From assembly GCA_027886175.1 (NCBI GenBank), contig JAJNNQ010000142.1, positions 1 to 64,000 on the forward strand: a stretch of DNA of 64,000 nucleotides. The letters run 5' to 3'. Shown here piece by piece: positions 11,101 to 20,829 of the stretch; the stretch's first letter is position 1, and the number at the start of each line of letters is the position of its first letter. Both the position numbers and the translations under genes were made by a program. Source of the DNA: Phylloscopus collybita (taxonomy: Eukaryota; Chordata; Aves; Passeriformes; Phylloscopidae). Below the pieces are notes generated by a model. It was not told the DNA's origin. It was given only the letters and a program-made list of their open reading frames with translations, and did no database searches.

Positions 11101-14100
11101 CCTTCCTGCTGGAGACCACCCACCGCCGCTTCCTGCTGGCCGCCGATGGAGCCGAGGCGGCCGAGTGGATCCAGCGGCTGTGCCAGCTGGCCTTCCCGGT
11201 GCACGCCCGGATAACGGCCCGGGAGCCACTGGGAGGGGTGGGGTCCAATGGGGTGGGGTGGGATCCAATGGGAGGGGTGGGATCCATTGGGGTGGGGTGG
11301 GATCCAATGGGAGGGGTGGGATCCATTGGGGTGGGGTGGGATCCAATGGGAGGGGTGGGATCCATTGGGGTGGGGTGGGGGTCCAATGGGATGGATGGGA
11401 TCCATTGGGATGGATGGGATCCAATGGGAGGAGTGGGATCCATTGGGATGGATGACATCCATTGGGATAGATGGGATCCATTGAGGTGGATGAGATCCAT
11501 TGGGATGGGTGGGATCCAAGGGGAGGGGTGGGATCCAATGGGAGGGGTGGGATCCATTGGGGTGGGCAAGATCCATTGGGGTGTGTGGGATCTGCTGGGG
11601 TAGATGGGATCCATTGGGGTGGGTGAGATCCGTTGGGATGTGTGGGATCTGCTGGGAGGGGTGGGATCCATTGGGATGGATGACATCCATTGGGATAGAT
11701 GGGATCCATTGAGGTGGATGAGATCCATTGGGATAGATGGGATCCATTGGGATGGATGAGATCCATTGGGATAGACGGGATCCATTGGGATGGATGTGAT
11801 CCAAGGGGAGGGGTGGGATCCAATGGGAGGGGTGGGATCTGCTGGGAGGGGTGGATCCATTGGGGTGGGGTCCAATGGAATAGGTGGGATCCATTGGGAT
11901 GGATGAGATCCATTGGGAGGGGTGGGATCCATTGGGATAGATGGGATCCATTGGGGCGGGTGAGATCCATTGGGATGGGTGGGATCTGCTGGGAGGGGTG
12001 GGATCCATTGAGATAGATGGAATCCATTAGGGTGGGTGGGATCCATTGGGAGGGGTGGGATCCGCTGGGAGGAGTGGGATCTGCTGGGATGGATGGGATC
12101 CATTGGGGTGGGTGAGATCCGCTGGGCTGGGTGGGATCCACCGGGATCAATGGGATCCACTGGGATCAATGGGAGACCTCACCTGCCGCTCTTCCCGCTG
12201 GGCAGAGGAGCCGGGAGGAGCCGGGAGCGGCCAAGGAGGTCACTGAGGGCTCCTTCTCCATGGAGGAGAATTCCCTGTACAGCTCACGGGGCGGAGGTAG
12301 GAGCGGGGCGGGGCGGGGAGATCTCCTCCCCAAATCTCCTCCCCAAATCCCCTCCCCAAATCCCCTCCCCAGATCTCCTCCCCAAATCTCCCCAGATCTC
12401 CTCCCCAGATCTCCTCCCCAGATCTCCTCCCCAAATGTCCTCCCCAGATCTCCTCCCCAGATCTCCTCCCCAAATCTCCTCCCCAAATCTCCTCCCCAGA
12501 TCTCCTCCCCAAATCTCCTCCCCAAATCTCCCCAGATCTCCTCCCCAGATCTCCTCCCCAAATCTCCTCCCCAAAAAGCCTCTGCCTGCCGCGGTTTGTG
12601 GGCCTGGCCGGGCTGGACTGGTCAGCCCTTACTGGCCGGACACTGCTGGCCTGGCTGGAGGGGTCATCCACGGCCCTTCTGCAGGGTGGGACAGGTGTCC
12701 AATGCTGTGTCCATCCCAGCTGGCCTGGAGCAGGCTGGGCTGGCCTGGGGGGTCACCTTGACCTCTCTGTGGGGTGGGACACATGTGCAATGTCCACCCT
12801 GTCCATCCCACCTGGCCTGGAGCAGGCTGGGCTGGCTTGGGGTGGTCACAGTTCTTCTCCAGGGTGGGACACATGTCCAGTGTCCACCCTGTCCACCCCA
12901 GCTGGCCTGGAGTAGGCTGGGCTGGCCTGGGGGTCACTCACAGTCATTCTCCAGGCTGGGACACGTGTCCAGCACCAGCTGTGTCCGGGGCTCTGGCCTG
13001 GGCTGGGGGGTCACTCAAAGACCCTCTGCAGGGTGGGACATGTGTGCAATGTCCATCCTGTCCATCCCACCTGGCCTGGAGCAAGTTGACCTGGTCTGGG
13101 GTGGTCACTCACAGTTCTTCTCCAGGGTGGGACATGTGTCCAATGCTGTGTCCATCCCAGCTGGCCTGGAGCAGGCTGGGCTGGCCTCAGTTGGTCACTC
13201 ACAGGCGTTCTCCAGGGTGGGACACGTGTGCAATGTCCACCCTGTCCATCCCAGCTGGAGCAGGCTGGGCTGGCCTGGGGTGGTCACAGTTCTTCCCCAG
13301 GGTGGGACATTTGTCCAGTGTCCACCCTGCCCTTCTCAGCTGGCCTGGAGCCGGCTGGGCTGGCCTGGGGGGTCACCTTGACCCCTGCGGAGTGAGACAT
13401 GTGTGCAATGTCCACTCTGTCCATCCCAGCTGGCCTGGAGCAGGCTGGGCTGGGCTGGGCTGGGTTGGTCCCTCACAGGCGTTCTCCAGGGTGGGACATA
13501 TGTCCAGTGTCCACCCTGTCCATCCCAACTGGAGCAGGCTGGGCTGGCCTGGGGCGGTCACAGTTCTTCTCCAGGGTGGGACAGGTGTCCAGTGTCTGGC
13601 CTGGAGCAGGCTGGGCTGGTCTGGGGTGGTCACTCCCAGCCGCTCCACGCTGTGGGACACGTGCCCCACGCCGTGCCCCACGCCGTGTCCGTCCCCAGGC
13701 GGCCTGGAGCAGGAGTTCGAGGTGACAATCAGGGTGACGCCGTCCTCGCAGCGCTGCCGCCTGCGGGGCCGCTGCCTCCTGCGGGCCGGCCCCGAGGCGC
13801 TGGAGCTGCGGCAGCCGCAGAGCCGGGAGCTGCTGCTGCGCTGGCCCTACCGCTTCCTGCGCCGCTTCGGCCGCGACAGGGTCAGCGCTGTGCCGGGGGC
13901 GGCAGGGGACAGCTGGGGGGCGGCAGGGGACAGCTGGGGGGTGGGCAAGGGACACCTGGGGGGTGGCAGGGGACACCTGAGGGGTGGCAGGGGACACCTG
14001 AGGGGTGGCAGGGGACACCTGAGGGGTGGCAGGGGACACCCTGGGGGGTGGGCAAGGGACACCTGAGGGGTGGCAGGGGACACCCTAGGGGGTGGGAAAG

Positions 14101-15413
14101 GGACACCTGAGGGGTGGCACGGGACAGCTGGGGGGTGGGCAAGGGACACCTGGGGGGTGGCAGGGGACACCTGAGGGGTGGCAGGGGACACCTGAGGGGT
14201 GGGCAAGGGACACCTGGGGGGTGGCAGGGGACACCCTGGGGGGTGGGCAAGGGACACCTGAGGGGTGGCAGGGGACTCTGGGGGGTGGGCAAGAGACACC
14301 CTGGGAGGTGGGCAAGGGACACCTGAGGGGTGGCACGGGACAGCTGGGGGGTGGCAAGGGACTCCTTGAAGGTGGGCAGGGGACAGCTGGGAGGTGGCAG
14401 GGGACTCTTGAAAGGTGGCGGAGGACTACAGGAGGTGGCCAAGGGACTCCTGGGAGGTGGCAGGGGACTCCTTGAAGTCTTCTGGCAAGACTCCTAGGCA
14501 AGGGACCCCTAGGGGGTGGCAGGGGACACCTGGGAGGTGGCAGGGGACTCTTGAGAGGTGGAAGGGGACTCTTGAAAGGTGGCAGAAGATTCCTTGAAGG
14601 TGGGCAAGGGACACCTGGGAGGTGGCAGGTGACTCCAGGAGGTGGCAGGGGACAGCTGGCCGCTGACCCCCCTGCCCTCCGCAGGTGACCTTCTCCTTCG
14701 AGGCCGGCCGGCGCTGCGCGTCCGGAGAGGGCAACTTCGAGTTCGACACCAGGCAAGGCAACGAGATCTTCCAGGCCATCGAGGCGGCCATCGAGCTGCA
14801 GCGGGGCCGCGGCGCCCGGCAGCCGGAGCAGGCGGGGACCCCGGCCCGCCAGGAGCCCCCCGGGGAGGCCGAAGGGCTCCAAGCCCAGCCGGCGCTGCCC
14901 CCCGGGCCCGGGGAGCCGCCGGGGCCGCCGCGGGGCGCGGATTTCCCCTACGCCGAGCCCCGCGATGCCCTGCGCCGCGGGGACGCGCCCGGCAAGGCCC
15001 GCGGCGCCGAGGCCGACTACGCCGTGCCCTTCGACGCCATCGCCAAGGCCTTCCTGGCCCGGCAGCTGGGCTGTCCCCAGGAGGGGCTCCCCGAGCCCCT
15101 CGGTGTCCCCAGGGATGCCGGTGGGGGTCCCCAGGGACGCCCCGCGGCCCCCAAAGCCGAGCACATCTACGACGAGCCTGAGGCGCTGGCGGCGCTGGCG
15201 CTCTACGACGAGCCCGAGGAGGTGAAGGGGGAGGCGTGGAGGCTGCAGGCGGCCCCCGAGGAGCCCCCCGGGCCGGGCTGGCCCTACGACGCCCAGCGCG
15301 ACGACTACGCCGTCCCCAAGGGGCCCTTCCTGCTGCAGGGCAAGGAGTGGCTGGGCCACAGCGACTACGACAACGTGGCCCTCAGGGGGGCCAGGAGGAG
15401 GGACCCGCAGTGA
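8053..15413 (+). CDS. DOK2: DOK2, docking protein 2 (complete gene, five coding exons)
   Basis: The joined exons 8053-8115, 10914-11198, 12206-12296, 13699-13880 and 14685-15413 encode about 449 residues; human DOK2 is 412. DOK2 is a cytoplasmic/membrane adaptor of haematopoietic cells. Its PH domain binds membrane, its PTB domain binds phosphotyrosine receptors, and its phosphorylated tail recruits RasGAP to dampen Ras-ERK signalling. The PH domain runs at about residues 4-114, and a conserved M-E-E-N-x-L-Y-S-S linker is near 135-143. The PTB domain (about 152-246) contains WPYRFLRRFGRD, then VTFSFEAGRRC and GEGNFEF. The tail has YxxP sites at Y296, Y319, Y369, Y381 and Y415, plus Y408 (YDAQ) and a C-terminal Y435 (YDNV); several match human DOK2 positions such as HIYDEPE. 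All junctions have GT/AG and matching phases. The extra length is mostly a Gly/Pro/Ala/Arg-rich linker. DOK1/DOK3 are less likely given the residues shared with DOK2 and the synteny with XPO7 and GFRA2. Confidence 0.93.
8400..9090. repeat. Minisatellite in DOK2 intron 1 (GGGGACAGTTCCAGC)
   Basis: Units of about 42-52 bp combine GGGGACAGTTCC, GGGGTGACAGCTGTGACCCC and CACAGCCACATTTGG. Confidence 0.92.
9240..9900. repeat. About 26-bp minisatellite in DOK2 intron 1 (GGAAGAGGGATCCCAAAATC)
   Basis: About twenty-five units, some carrying an additional GAAGA insertion. The purine strand is plus. Confidence 0.92.
10110..10865. repeat. 17-bp minisatellite in DOK2 intron 1 (CCTGGAAAGGTAAAAACC)
   Basis: Some forty A-rich units of about 17-18 bp end about 50 bp before the exon 2 acceptor. 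Each AAGGTAAA is a decoy donor-like sequence. Confidence 0.92.
10914..11198 (+). CDS. DOK2: DOK2 exon 2 (PH domain body)
   Basis: After acceptor GCGGCAG the frame continues K-W-K-R-F-W and covers the rest of the PH domain: RLVRLSDCVHVAEAGGEA, then FLLETTHRRFLLAA and the C-terminal helix with W-I-Q-R-L-C-Q-L-A-F-P. I end the exon after F-P (donor GTGCAC), where the PH domain and human homology stop. A second in-phase donor, GTGGGG at 11238, would add 13 residues; both leave phase 0, so the rest of the protein is unaffected. The minisatellite of intron 2 starts at about 11230, right beside the donor. Confidence 0.88.
11225..12175. repeat. 17-19 bp minisatellite filling DOK2 intron 2 (GGGATCCATTGGGATGG)
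   Basis: The array begins about 25 bp after the chosen exon 2 donor and ends about 30 bp before the exon 3 acceptor, so intron 2 is essentially one array. GGAGGGGTGGG units generate extra GT sites beside the real donor. Confidence 0.93.
12206..12296 (+). CDS. DOK2: DOK2 exon 3 (PH-PTB linker)
   Basis: Acceptor TGGGCAG precedes 30 codons plus one base, and the donor is GTAGGA. The encoded linker ends with MEENSLYSSRGG; human DOK2 has MEENELYSS here, which fixes the frame. The residue at the exon 3/4 junction is a split Gly codon. A 13-bp array starts about 25 bp after the donor. Confidence 0.88.
12320..12580. repeat. 13-bp array in DOK2 intron 3 (ATCTCCTCCCCAA)
   Basis: About twenty pyrimidine-rich 13-bp units start within 25 bp of the exon 3 donor. 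Confidence 0.93.
12660..13660. repeat. 81-95 bp minisatellite in DOK2 intron 3
   Basis: Roughly eleven long units share GGTGGGACACATGTCCA, CACCCTGTCCATCCCAGC and GGCCTGGAGCAGGCTGGGCT. It ends about 40 bp before exon 4. Confidence 0.9.
13699..13880 (+). CDS. DOK2: DOK2 exon 4 (first half of PTB domain)
   Basis: Acceptor GTCCCCAG precedes two bases that complete the split Gly codon, then 60 codons from GLEQEFEVTIRV to WPYRFLRRFGRDR, with donor GTCAGC and phase 0. The phosphotyrosine-pocket arginines of DOK PTB domains (RFLRRFGRD) are intact. Confidence 0.92.
13895..14665. repeat. About 21-bp minisatellite filling DOK2 intron 4 (GGTGGCAGGGGACACCTGAG)
   Basis: About thirty-five units. The same family resumes after the DOK2 stop at 15530-16070, so exon 5 is bracketed by it. 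Confidence 0.93.
14685..15413 (+). CDS. DOK2: DOK2 exon 5 (PTB end, tyrosine-rich tail, stop)
   Basis: Acceptor CTCCGCAG is followed by VTFSFEAGRRC, the second half of the PTB domain, then a long tail to TGA at 15411-15413. The tail holds five YxxP motifs (Y296, Y319, Y369, Y381, Y415), candidate RasGAP/Crk/Nck SH2 sites, and a terminal YDNV. Compared with human there is an extra Ala/Gly/Pro/Arg-rich segment at about residues 248-292. No AATAAA or ATTAAA lies on the plus strand in the first 2.6 kb after the stop; the first are ATTAAA at 18036 and AATAAA at 18142. The poly(A) site is therefore unresolved or uses a variant signal. Confidence 0.93.
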   Translation: MTFSFEAGRRCASGEGNFEFDTRQGNEIFQAIEAAIELQRGRGARQPEQAGTPARQEPPGEAEGLQAQPALPPGPGEPPGPPRGADFPYAEPRDALRRGDAPGKARGAEADYAVPFDAIAKAFLARQLGCPQEGLPEPLGVPRDAGGGPQGRPAAPKAEHIYDEPEALAALALYDEPEEVKGEAWRLQAAPEEPPGPGWPYDAQRDDYAVPKGPFLLQGKEWLGHSDYDNVALRGARRRDPQ

Positions 15414-15529
15414 GCACGGGGAGAGGGGCGGGGGACGCCCCCAAATCCCCCCACAAAACCCCCGGGTGGGACTGCAGGCCAGCCCCGGCAGAGCTGAGAG
15501 CCCCGGCACGGGGACACAGCTGGGCAGCG

Positions 15530-16070
15530 GGGCGGCAGGGGACACCGGGGAGGTGCCAAGGGACAGCTGGGAGGTGACAAAGGACACCTGGAAGGTGGCA
15601 GGGGACACCTGGGGGGTGGCAGAGGACTCCTTGAAGGTGGGCAGGGGACAGCTGGGAGGTGGCAGGGGACACCTGGGAGGTGACAAAGGACACCCGGGAG
15701 GTGGCAGAGGACTCCTTGAAGGTGGGCAGGGGACAGCTGGGAGGTGACAACACCTGGGAGGTGGCAGGGGACACCCGGGAGGTGGCAGGTGACTTCGGGA
15801 GGTGACAAAGGACAACTGGGAGGTGACAAAGGACACCCGGGAGGTGGCAGGTGACTCCAGGAGGTGACAAAGGACACCTGGGAGGTGACAAAGGACACCC
15901 GGGAGGTGGCAGGTGACTCCAGGAGGTGACAAAGGACACCTGGGAGGTGACAAAGGACACCCGGGAGGTGGCAGATGACTCCGGGAGGTGACAAAGGACA
16001 ACTGGGAGGTGACAAAGGACACCCGGGAGGAGGCAGGTGACTCCAGGAGGTGGTAGGGGACAGCTGGAAG
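15530..16070. repeat. Minisatellite downstream of DOK2, same family as intron 4
   Basis: Units of about 20 bp around GGGAGGTGGCAGGGGACACC and GGAGGTGACAAAGGACACC begin about 120 bp after the DOK2 stop codon and may lie in its 3' UTR. Confidence 0.9.
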
Positions 16071-16259
16071 CGCTGGGAGCCGGATGCGCCCACTGGAGGG
16101 CAGTGCGAGCCCGGCGGAGCGGCGGTGCCCGGGCGGGCGCAGCCCCCGCGCCCCAAACCCCGCTCCAGCCGCGCTCGGCCCCGCTCGCCCCGCCCGGGCT
16201 GCGCTTCCAGAGGCGGCCGGAGCAGGAACGGGCCCGGGGTGCTCGGCTGGGTGCGCCCC

Positions 16260-17105
16260 CCCGGGGATGGACTTCCCGATCCCACAGGGTGGAGACCCCA
16301 GATCACGGGATGGACAGTGCTCGTTCCTTGGGATGGACACCCCAAATCCTCCAGGATCGACACCCTGAATCCCCCAGGATGGACACCCCGAATCCCCCAG
16401 GATGGACATCCCACCCCATGGGATGGACATCCCAAATCCCCAGGATGGACACCCTGAATCCCCCAGGATGGACACCCCAAATCCTCCTGGATGGACACCC
16501 CAAATCCCCCAGGGTGGACACCCCGAATCCCCCAGGATGGACACCTCGAATCCCCCAGGATGGACATCCCACCCCATGGGATGGACATCCCAAATCCCCA
16601 GGATGGACACCCTGAATCCCCCAGGATGGACACCCCAAATCCTCCTGGATGGACACCCCAAATCCCCCAGGGTGGACACCCCGAATCCCCCAGGATGGAC
16701 ACCTCGAATCCCCCAGGATGGACATCCCACCCCATGGGATGGACATCCCAAATCCCCAGGATGGACACCCCACCCCATGGGATGGACACCCCAAATCCCC
16801 AGGATGGACACCCCGAATCCCCCAGGATGGACACCCCGAATCCTCCAGGATGGACACCCCGAATCCCCCAGGATGGACACCTCGAATCCCCCAGGATGGA
16901 CATCCCAAATCCTCCAGGATGGACACCCCGAATCCCCCAGGGTGGACACCCCAAATCCTCCAGGACGGACACCCTGAATCCCCAAGGATGGACACCCTGA
17001 ATCCCCCAGGATGGACACCCCCAATTCCCCATGGATGGAAATCGCAAATCCCCCAGGATGGACACCCCGAATCCCCAAGGATGCAGACCCCACCCCATGG
17101 ATGGA
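16260..17105. repeat. 22-23 bp minisatellite (GGATGGACACCCCGAATCCC)
   Basis: About thirty-five units, including a larger recurring block with CATCCCACCCCATGGGATGG at 16399, 16560 and 16720, which suggests a higher-order repeat near 161 bp. Confidence 0.92.
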
Positions 17106-17403
17106 CAATGCTCGTTCCCGTGTTTCAGATGCCCCCCCCCGGGACCCCCCGTGCCCACACACAGCTCCCAGTGCTCCCAGTTTGTCCCAGTGCCGCGCCA
17201 GGGCCGGGTCCTCCCCTGCCCGAGGGTCTCTCCCGCTCCCTGCCCAGCAAAGCCCCAGGTTCTGGCTGTTCCGGCCACACTCCTGGTTTAACCCTCTTGG
17301 GAACCCCCCTGGACTCCAGATGGAAACGGGGCTTTATTTTCATGGAAATGTTCACGGCTGGCTCCAGTCCTCCCAGTTCAAACCAGTACACAGCCTCTGG
17401 GTC

Positions 17404-17712
17404 ATCCTTATTTTCCTTTTCCCTTTTCCCTTTCCCTTTTCCCTTTCCCTTTCCCTTTGCCTTTTGCCTTTTCCCTTTCCCCTTTCCTTTTTCCCTTTTG
17501 CCTTTTCCCTTTTCGTTTTCCCTCTTCTTTTCCTTTTCCCTTTTCCCTCTTCCTTTTCCCTTTCCCCTTTCCCCTTTCCCTTTTCCCTTTCCTTTGCCTT
17601 TTCCCTTTTCCCCTTTCCCTTTCCCCTTTCTCTTTTCCCCTTTTCCCCTTTTCCCCTTTCCCTCTTCCTTTTCCCTTTCCCTTTTCCCCTTTCCCTTCCA
17701 TTTCCCCTTTTC
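17404..17712. repeat. Polypyrimidine tract (CCCTTTTCCCTTTCC)
   Basis: About 300 bp of C/T on the plus strand is interrupted by very few purines. It is prone to triplex (H-DNA) formation. Confidence 0.9.
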
Positions 17713-17929
17713 CTCCTCACCTTCCTCCTCCTCCTCTTCCCAGCCACCCCCAGCCTCTCCTGGGGGCCATCCCAGCCCCTCACCCCAATTCCCCGTGGAA
17801 TTTCCCTGGATCCCTGGGCGCCCACCTCGGCCCCATCCATCCCCACCCCGGGATCCCGGCTCCTCCCCGTCCCACCCGCTTTTTCCCTGGAAAGCGCCGA
17901 CATTCCATGAATTACGGATGACCTCTCCC

Positions 17930-18060
17930 AGTCAGGGGCGGCGCTCAGGTGCTCCGCTGCATTTCCGGGACGCCGCCGATCCAGCGGGGCGGGGGTTTAA
18001 TGATCCAAATTAAGAGTTTTTGATAAGAGAGGCTGATTAAAGCTGCGCGGCCTCCCTGCG
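17930..18060. other. Non-repetitive island with GATA and ATTA motifs (candidate cis-element)
   Basis: Between arrays lies a unique stretch containing TTTAATGATCC, AAATTAAG, TGATAAGAGAGG (GATA core) and TGATTAAAGC. Position 2.5 kb downstream of the haematopoietic gene DOK2 makes a GATA-bound enhancer conceivable. Conservation was not tested. Confidence 0.35.
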
Positions 18061-18349
18061 CGGGGGATTGTAGGGAACGGGATGCGCGGCTGGGAATGGG
18101 ATCCTGCTCCAGGTGGGGAAAAACACCTAAAGGTGTTCCCGAATAAACATTCCCGAAAATGTTCCCAGCAGGGTTTTCCAGGGAAATCACGGAGCGAGGC
18201 CGAGCTGGAAGGGGTTTGGGATGCGCTGAGGGATGGGAGACGCTTCCCAGCCTTTCCCAGCCCCGCTCCTATGGAAAAACGGGATCATCCCCGTCCGTTC
18301 CCGTCTCCAGAGCCGCGGGAATCCAGCAGAATTCCCGAGCTGGGGACTC

Positions 18350-18450
18350 CTGGCAGCGCCGGGCCGTTCATCGGGAATCGATGGCTTGAGCACATGTTGT
18401 TATTAATTAATTAGCCCTCATTAGGGGGTTGTTCATTATTAATCGGTGTT
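18350..18450. other. AT-rich island with homeodomain-type motifs
   Basis: TTATTAATTAATTAGCCCTC, CATTAGGGGG and TTATTAATCG cluster within 60 bp of unique sequence between arrays; a candidate conserved element only. Confidence 0.35.
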
Positions 18451-18519
18451 AGCGCAGCCCTCCCTCCTCCAGCCCGGCTTCCCCCTGCTCCTTCCGGTTT
18501 TCCTTCCTTAACCAAAGGA

Positions 18520-18870
18520 ATGGAAACAATTCCCAAACTTCCCAATCCTGTGGGAAGCCAGGGAGTGAGAGATTTCTGGGAATATTGCTGGAAAACCTGG
18601 AAACAATTCCTGAGATTCCCAATCCTACAGGAAACCAGGGAATAAGAGATTTCTAGGAATATTGCTGTAAAAACATGGAAACAATTCCCGAGATTCCCAA
18701 TCCTGTGGGAAGCCAGGGAATAAGGGGTGGATGGGAATATTGCTGTGAAAAAGTGGGAACAATTCCCAAACTTCCCAATCCTACAGGAAAGCAGGGAGTG
18801 AGGGATCGCTGGGAATGGCACTATAAAAACATGGAAACACTTCCCAAAGTTCCCTGTGGAGAAAACCGGG
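18520..18870. repeat. About 77-bp tandem repeat, five copies
   Basis: Copies start near 18521, 18597, 18674, 18751 and 18831 with GGAAACAATTCCC and GGGAATATTGCTG. Confidence 0.88.
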
Positions 18871-18984
18871 ATGATCCCAAGGGAAAGCTGCTCTGGCAAG
18901 GCCTGGAGGGGCAGAGAGAGGAATGAGGGGTTTGGGAATCTCTGGGGTGGAGAGGAAGGGGAGATGAGGATGGGGGAGTTGGCA

Positions 18985-19560
18985 CTGGGGAGAAAACCGG
19001 GATGATCCCAAGGGAAAGCTGCCCTGGCAAGGCTGGGCTGGTCAGGGCACAGGAAGAGGAGCCTGGGGATCTCCAGGATGGAGAGGATGGGAAATGTGGG
19101 TTGGGAACAGACCAGGAACCCGTGGAGAAAACTGGGAACAGACCAGGGACCTGTGGAGAAAACTGGGAACAGACCAGGAACCCGTGGAGAAAACCGGGAA
19201 CAGACCAGGAACCCATGGAGAAAACTGGGAACAGACGCAGCCCTGTGGAGAAAACCAGGATGATCCCAAGGGAAAGCTGGGCTGGCAAGGCTGGGCTGGT
19301 CAGGGCACAGGGATCCTGGGGATCTCCAGGATGGAGAGGACGGGAAATGTGGGTTGGGAACAGACCAGGAACCGGTGGAGAAAACCGGGAACAGACGGGA
19401 ACCTGTGGAGAAAATCAGGAACAGACCAGGAACCCGTGGAGAAAACTGGGAACAGACCAGGAACCCGTAGAGAAAATCAGGAACAGACCAAGAACTGGTG
19501 GAGAAAACTGGGAACAGACGCAGCCCCATGGAGAAAACCGGGATGATCCCAAGGGAAAGC
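18985..19560. repeat. 31-bp minisatellite inside a larger duplicated block
   Basis: Units of GGGAACAGACCAGGAACCCG plus GTGGAGAAAAC recur. The blocks are punctuated by three copies of GATGATCCCAAGGGAAAGCT (18999, 19259, 19543), giving a higher-order period of about 260-285 bp; a further copy is at 18871. Confidence 0.88.
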
Positions 19561-19679
19561 TGCCCTGGCGAGGCCGGGATGGGCAGCAGAGCGGGGTGCA
19601 GGAATCTCCCCGGCGGGGAGCACGAGGAGCAGCCCTGCCCAGCCGGGCTGGGGACGCTCCCCACGGCCCGGAGGAGCCG

Positions 19680-19890
19680 CTCCCGTTTTCCCTGCGCCTG
19701 GCAGGGGCGGCTGGTTTTCCCATTAGTGTCTCCTTGGATTAGGGATGCGCTCGCTCTCCCGCTCCGGCCCAACCCCAGGCGCCAGCAGGGGCTGGGAAAA
19801 CCGCATTAGGGCCGCGCCGAGGAGCCCCTAATGGCATTAGGGAGCAGCATTAGAGGTGCTAAGTGACAAGCAGCTCATCAGCCCGGGATG
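19680..19890. other. Unique island with repeated ATTAG motifs
   Basis: CCCATTAGTG, GGATTAGGG, GCATTAGGGCC, CTAATGGCATTAGGG and GCATTAGAGG occur within 170 bp of otherwise unique sequence. It may bind homeodomain factors; function unknown. Confidence 0.3.
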
Positions 19891-20116
19891 GATGGATGGA
19901 AATCCCATTCCCGGAGCCGGCAGCAGCAGCAGGGCCCTTGGCTCGGGGAAAATTCGTTTAATTGGGAAGGTCTGGATTCTCTCCGCCTGTCTCCTTCCTG
20001 GAGCTCTGGGATGTGGGATGGAGGGGAGCGAGGAGGAGCTGGAGGTGGCAGAGTGGAGGGGAAAGCTCCCAAATCCGTCCATCCTGCTTTTTCCGTCCAT
20101 CCTGCTTTTTCCATCT

Positions 20117-20383
20117 GTCACTGTGGGACACAATGAATGAGACGCGGACTCGTGATTTCAGAAGGCTGATGCTCCAAAAAGGGGCTGGTTCATTCTCAGA
20201 ACCTATTTTTGTACCTTTCTACAATGTGCCCACCTAAGAGGTGGGATCATTTGAACCATTGGTCACACCAAGGTCCCTCCTTAGGAGAGAAATGTGAGAA
20301 ACAAGAGAGTTTACAGAGTGTGACCTTGTTTAGCAGTTCAGGTCCCTGGGACAGAACTTCAGAAAACCCAACCATGACAGGCA
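20117..20383 (-). mobile_element. Solo-LTR-like element, copy 1
   Basis: On the minus strand this about 265-bp element has TATAAA/GTACAAA-type and GAATGAACC (AATAAA-variant) sequences and shares long segments with copies at 20554, 24946, 25329, 26931 and 27203. Ends are near TG...CA but outer boundaries are uncertain by 10-20 bp. It has the look of an endogenous-retrovirus LTR; there is no coding sequence. Family not identified. Confidence 0.6.
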
Positions 20384-20553
20384 GTGACTCCACTTCTCCT
20401 TCTTCTTCCTCTCCGTTTTGTGCAGTGATGATGACACTGAGTAACTTCAGAGGGATTGGGTCAGAGTAGAAGACACCTGTTTAGTGCAGAGTACAGATAT
20501 TGGTTCATAATTGTAAATAATGTGCAGGTAATTTTCTGTGTATAAGATGTCGC

Positions 20554-20827
20554 TGTTGGACACGAAAGAAGAGACGCCAGTCTTGTTCAGAAGGGCTGAT
20601 GCTCCAAAAAGGGGCTGGTTTATTCTCAGAACCTATTTTTATACCTTTCTACAACGTGCCCACCTAAGAGGTTGGATCCTTTGAACCATTGGTCACACCA
20701 AGGGTCAACAAGCAAAGCCCCTCCTTGGGAGAGAAATGTGAGAAACAAGAGAGTTTACAGAGTGTGACCTTGTTTACCGGTTTAGGTCCCTGGGAAAGAG
20801 CTTCAGAAAACCCAAACATGACAGGCA
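20554..20827 (-). mobile_element. Solo-LTR-like element, copy 2
   Basis: This is about 90 percent similar by eye to copy 1 in the same orientation. It reads GGTATAAAAATAGG then GAGAATAAACC on the minus strand, a TATA box followed closely by a poly(A) signal. The 170 bp between copies 1 and 2 are unique and AT-rich. Confidence 0.65.
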
Positions 20828-20829
20828 GT

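Noticed and set aside
8085..12008. A 1307-residue minus-strand open frame rich in H-P-S-Q-W-I and G-F-Y-L-P
   Set aside because: It runs antisense through DOK2 exon 2 and four different minisatellites; each segment is a translated repeat unit.
16084..16260. GC-rich unique segment downstream of DOK2 that looked like a possible extra exon
   Set aside because: No acceptor/donor pair bounds a conserved frame, and DOK2 already ends with a stop at 15413 after the expected C-terminal YDNV motif.
17106..17125. GTGTTTCAG/ATG, which looks like an acceptor followed by a start codon
   Set aside because: The downstream frame is not conserved with any protein I know, and there is no matching donor; likely chance.
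14085..17162. A 1025-residue minus-strand frame
   Set aside because: It is antisense to DOK2 exon 5 and the two flanking arrays; part of it is simply the complement of real coding sequence.
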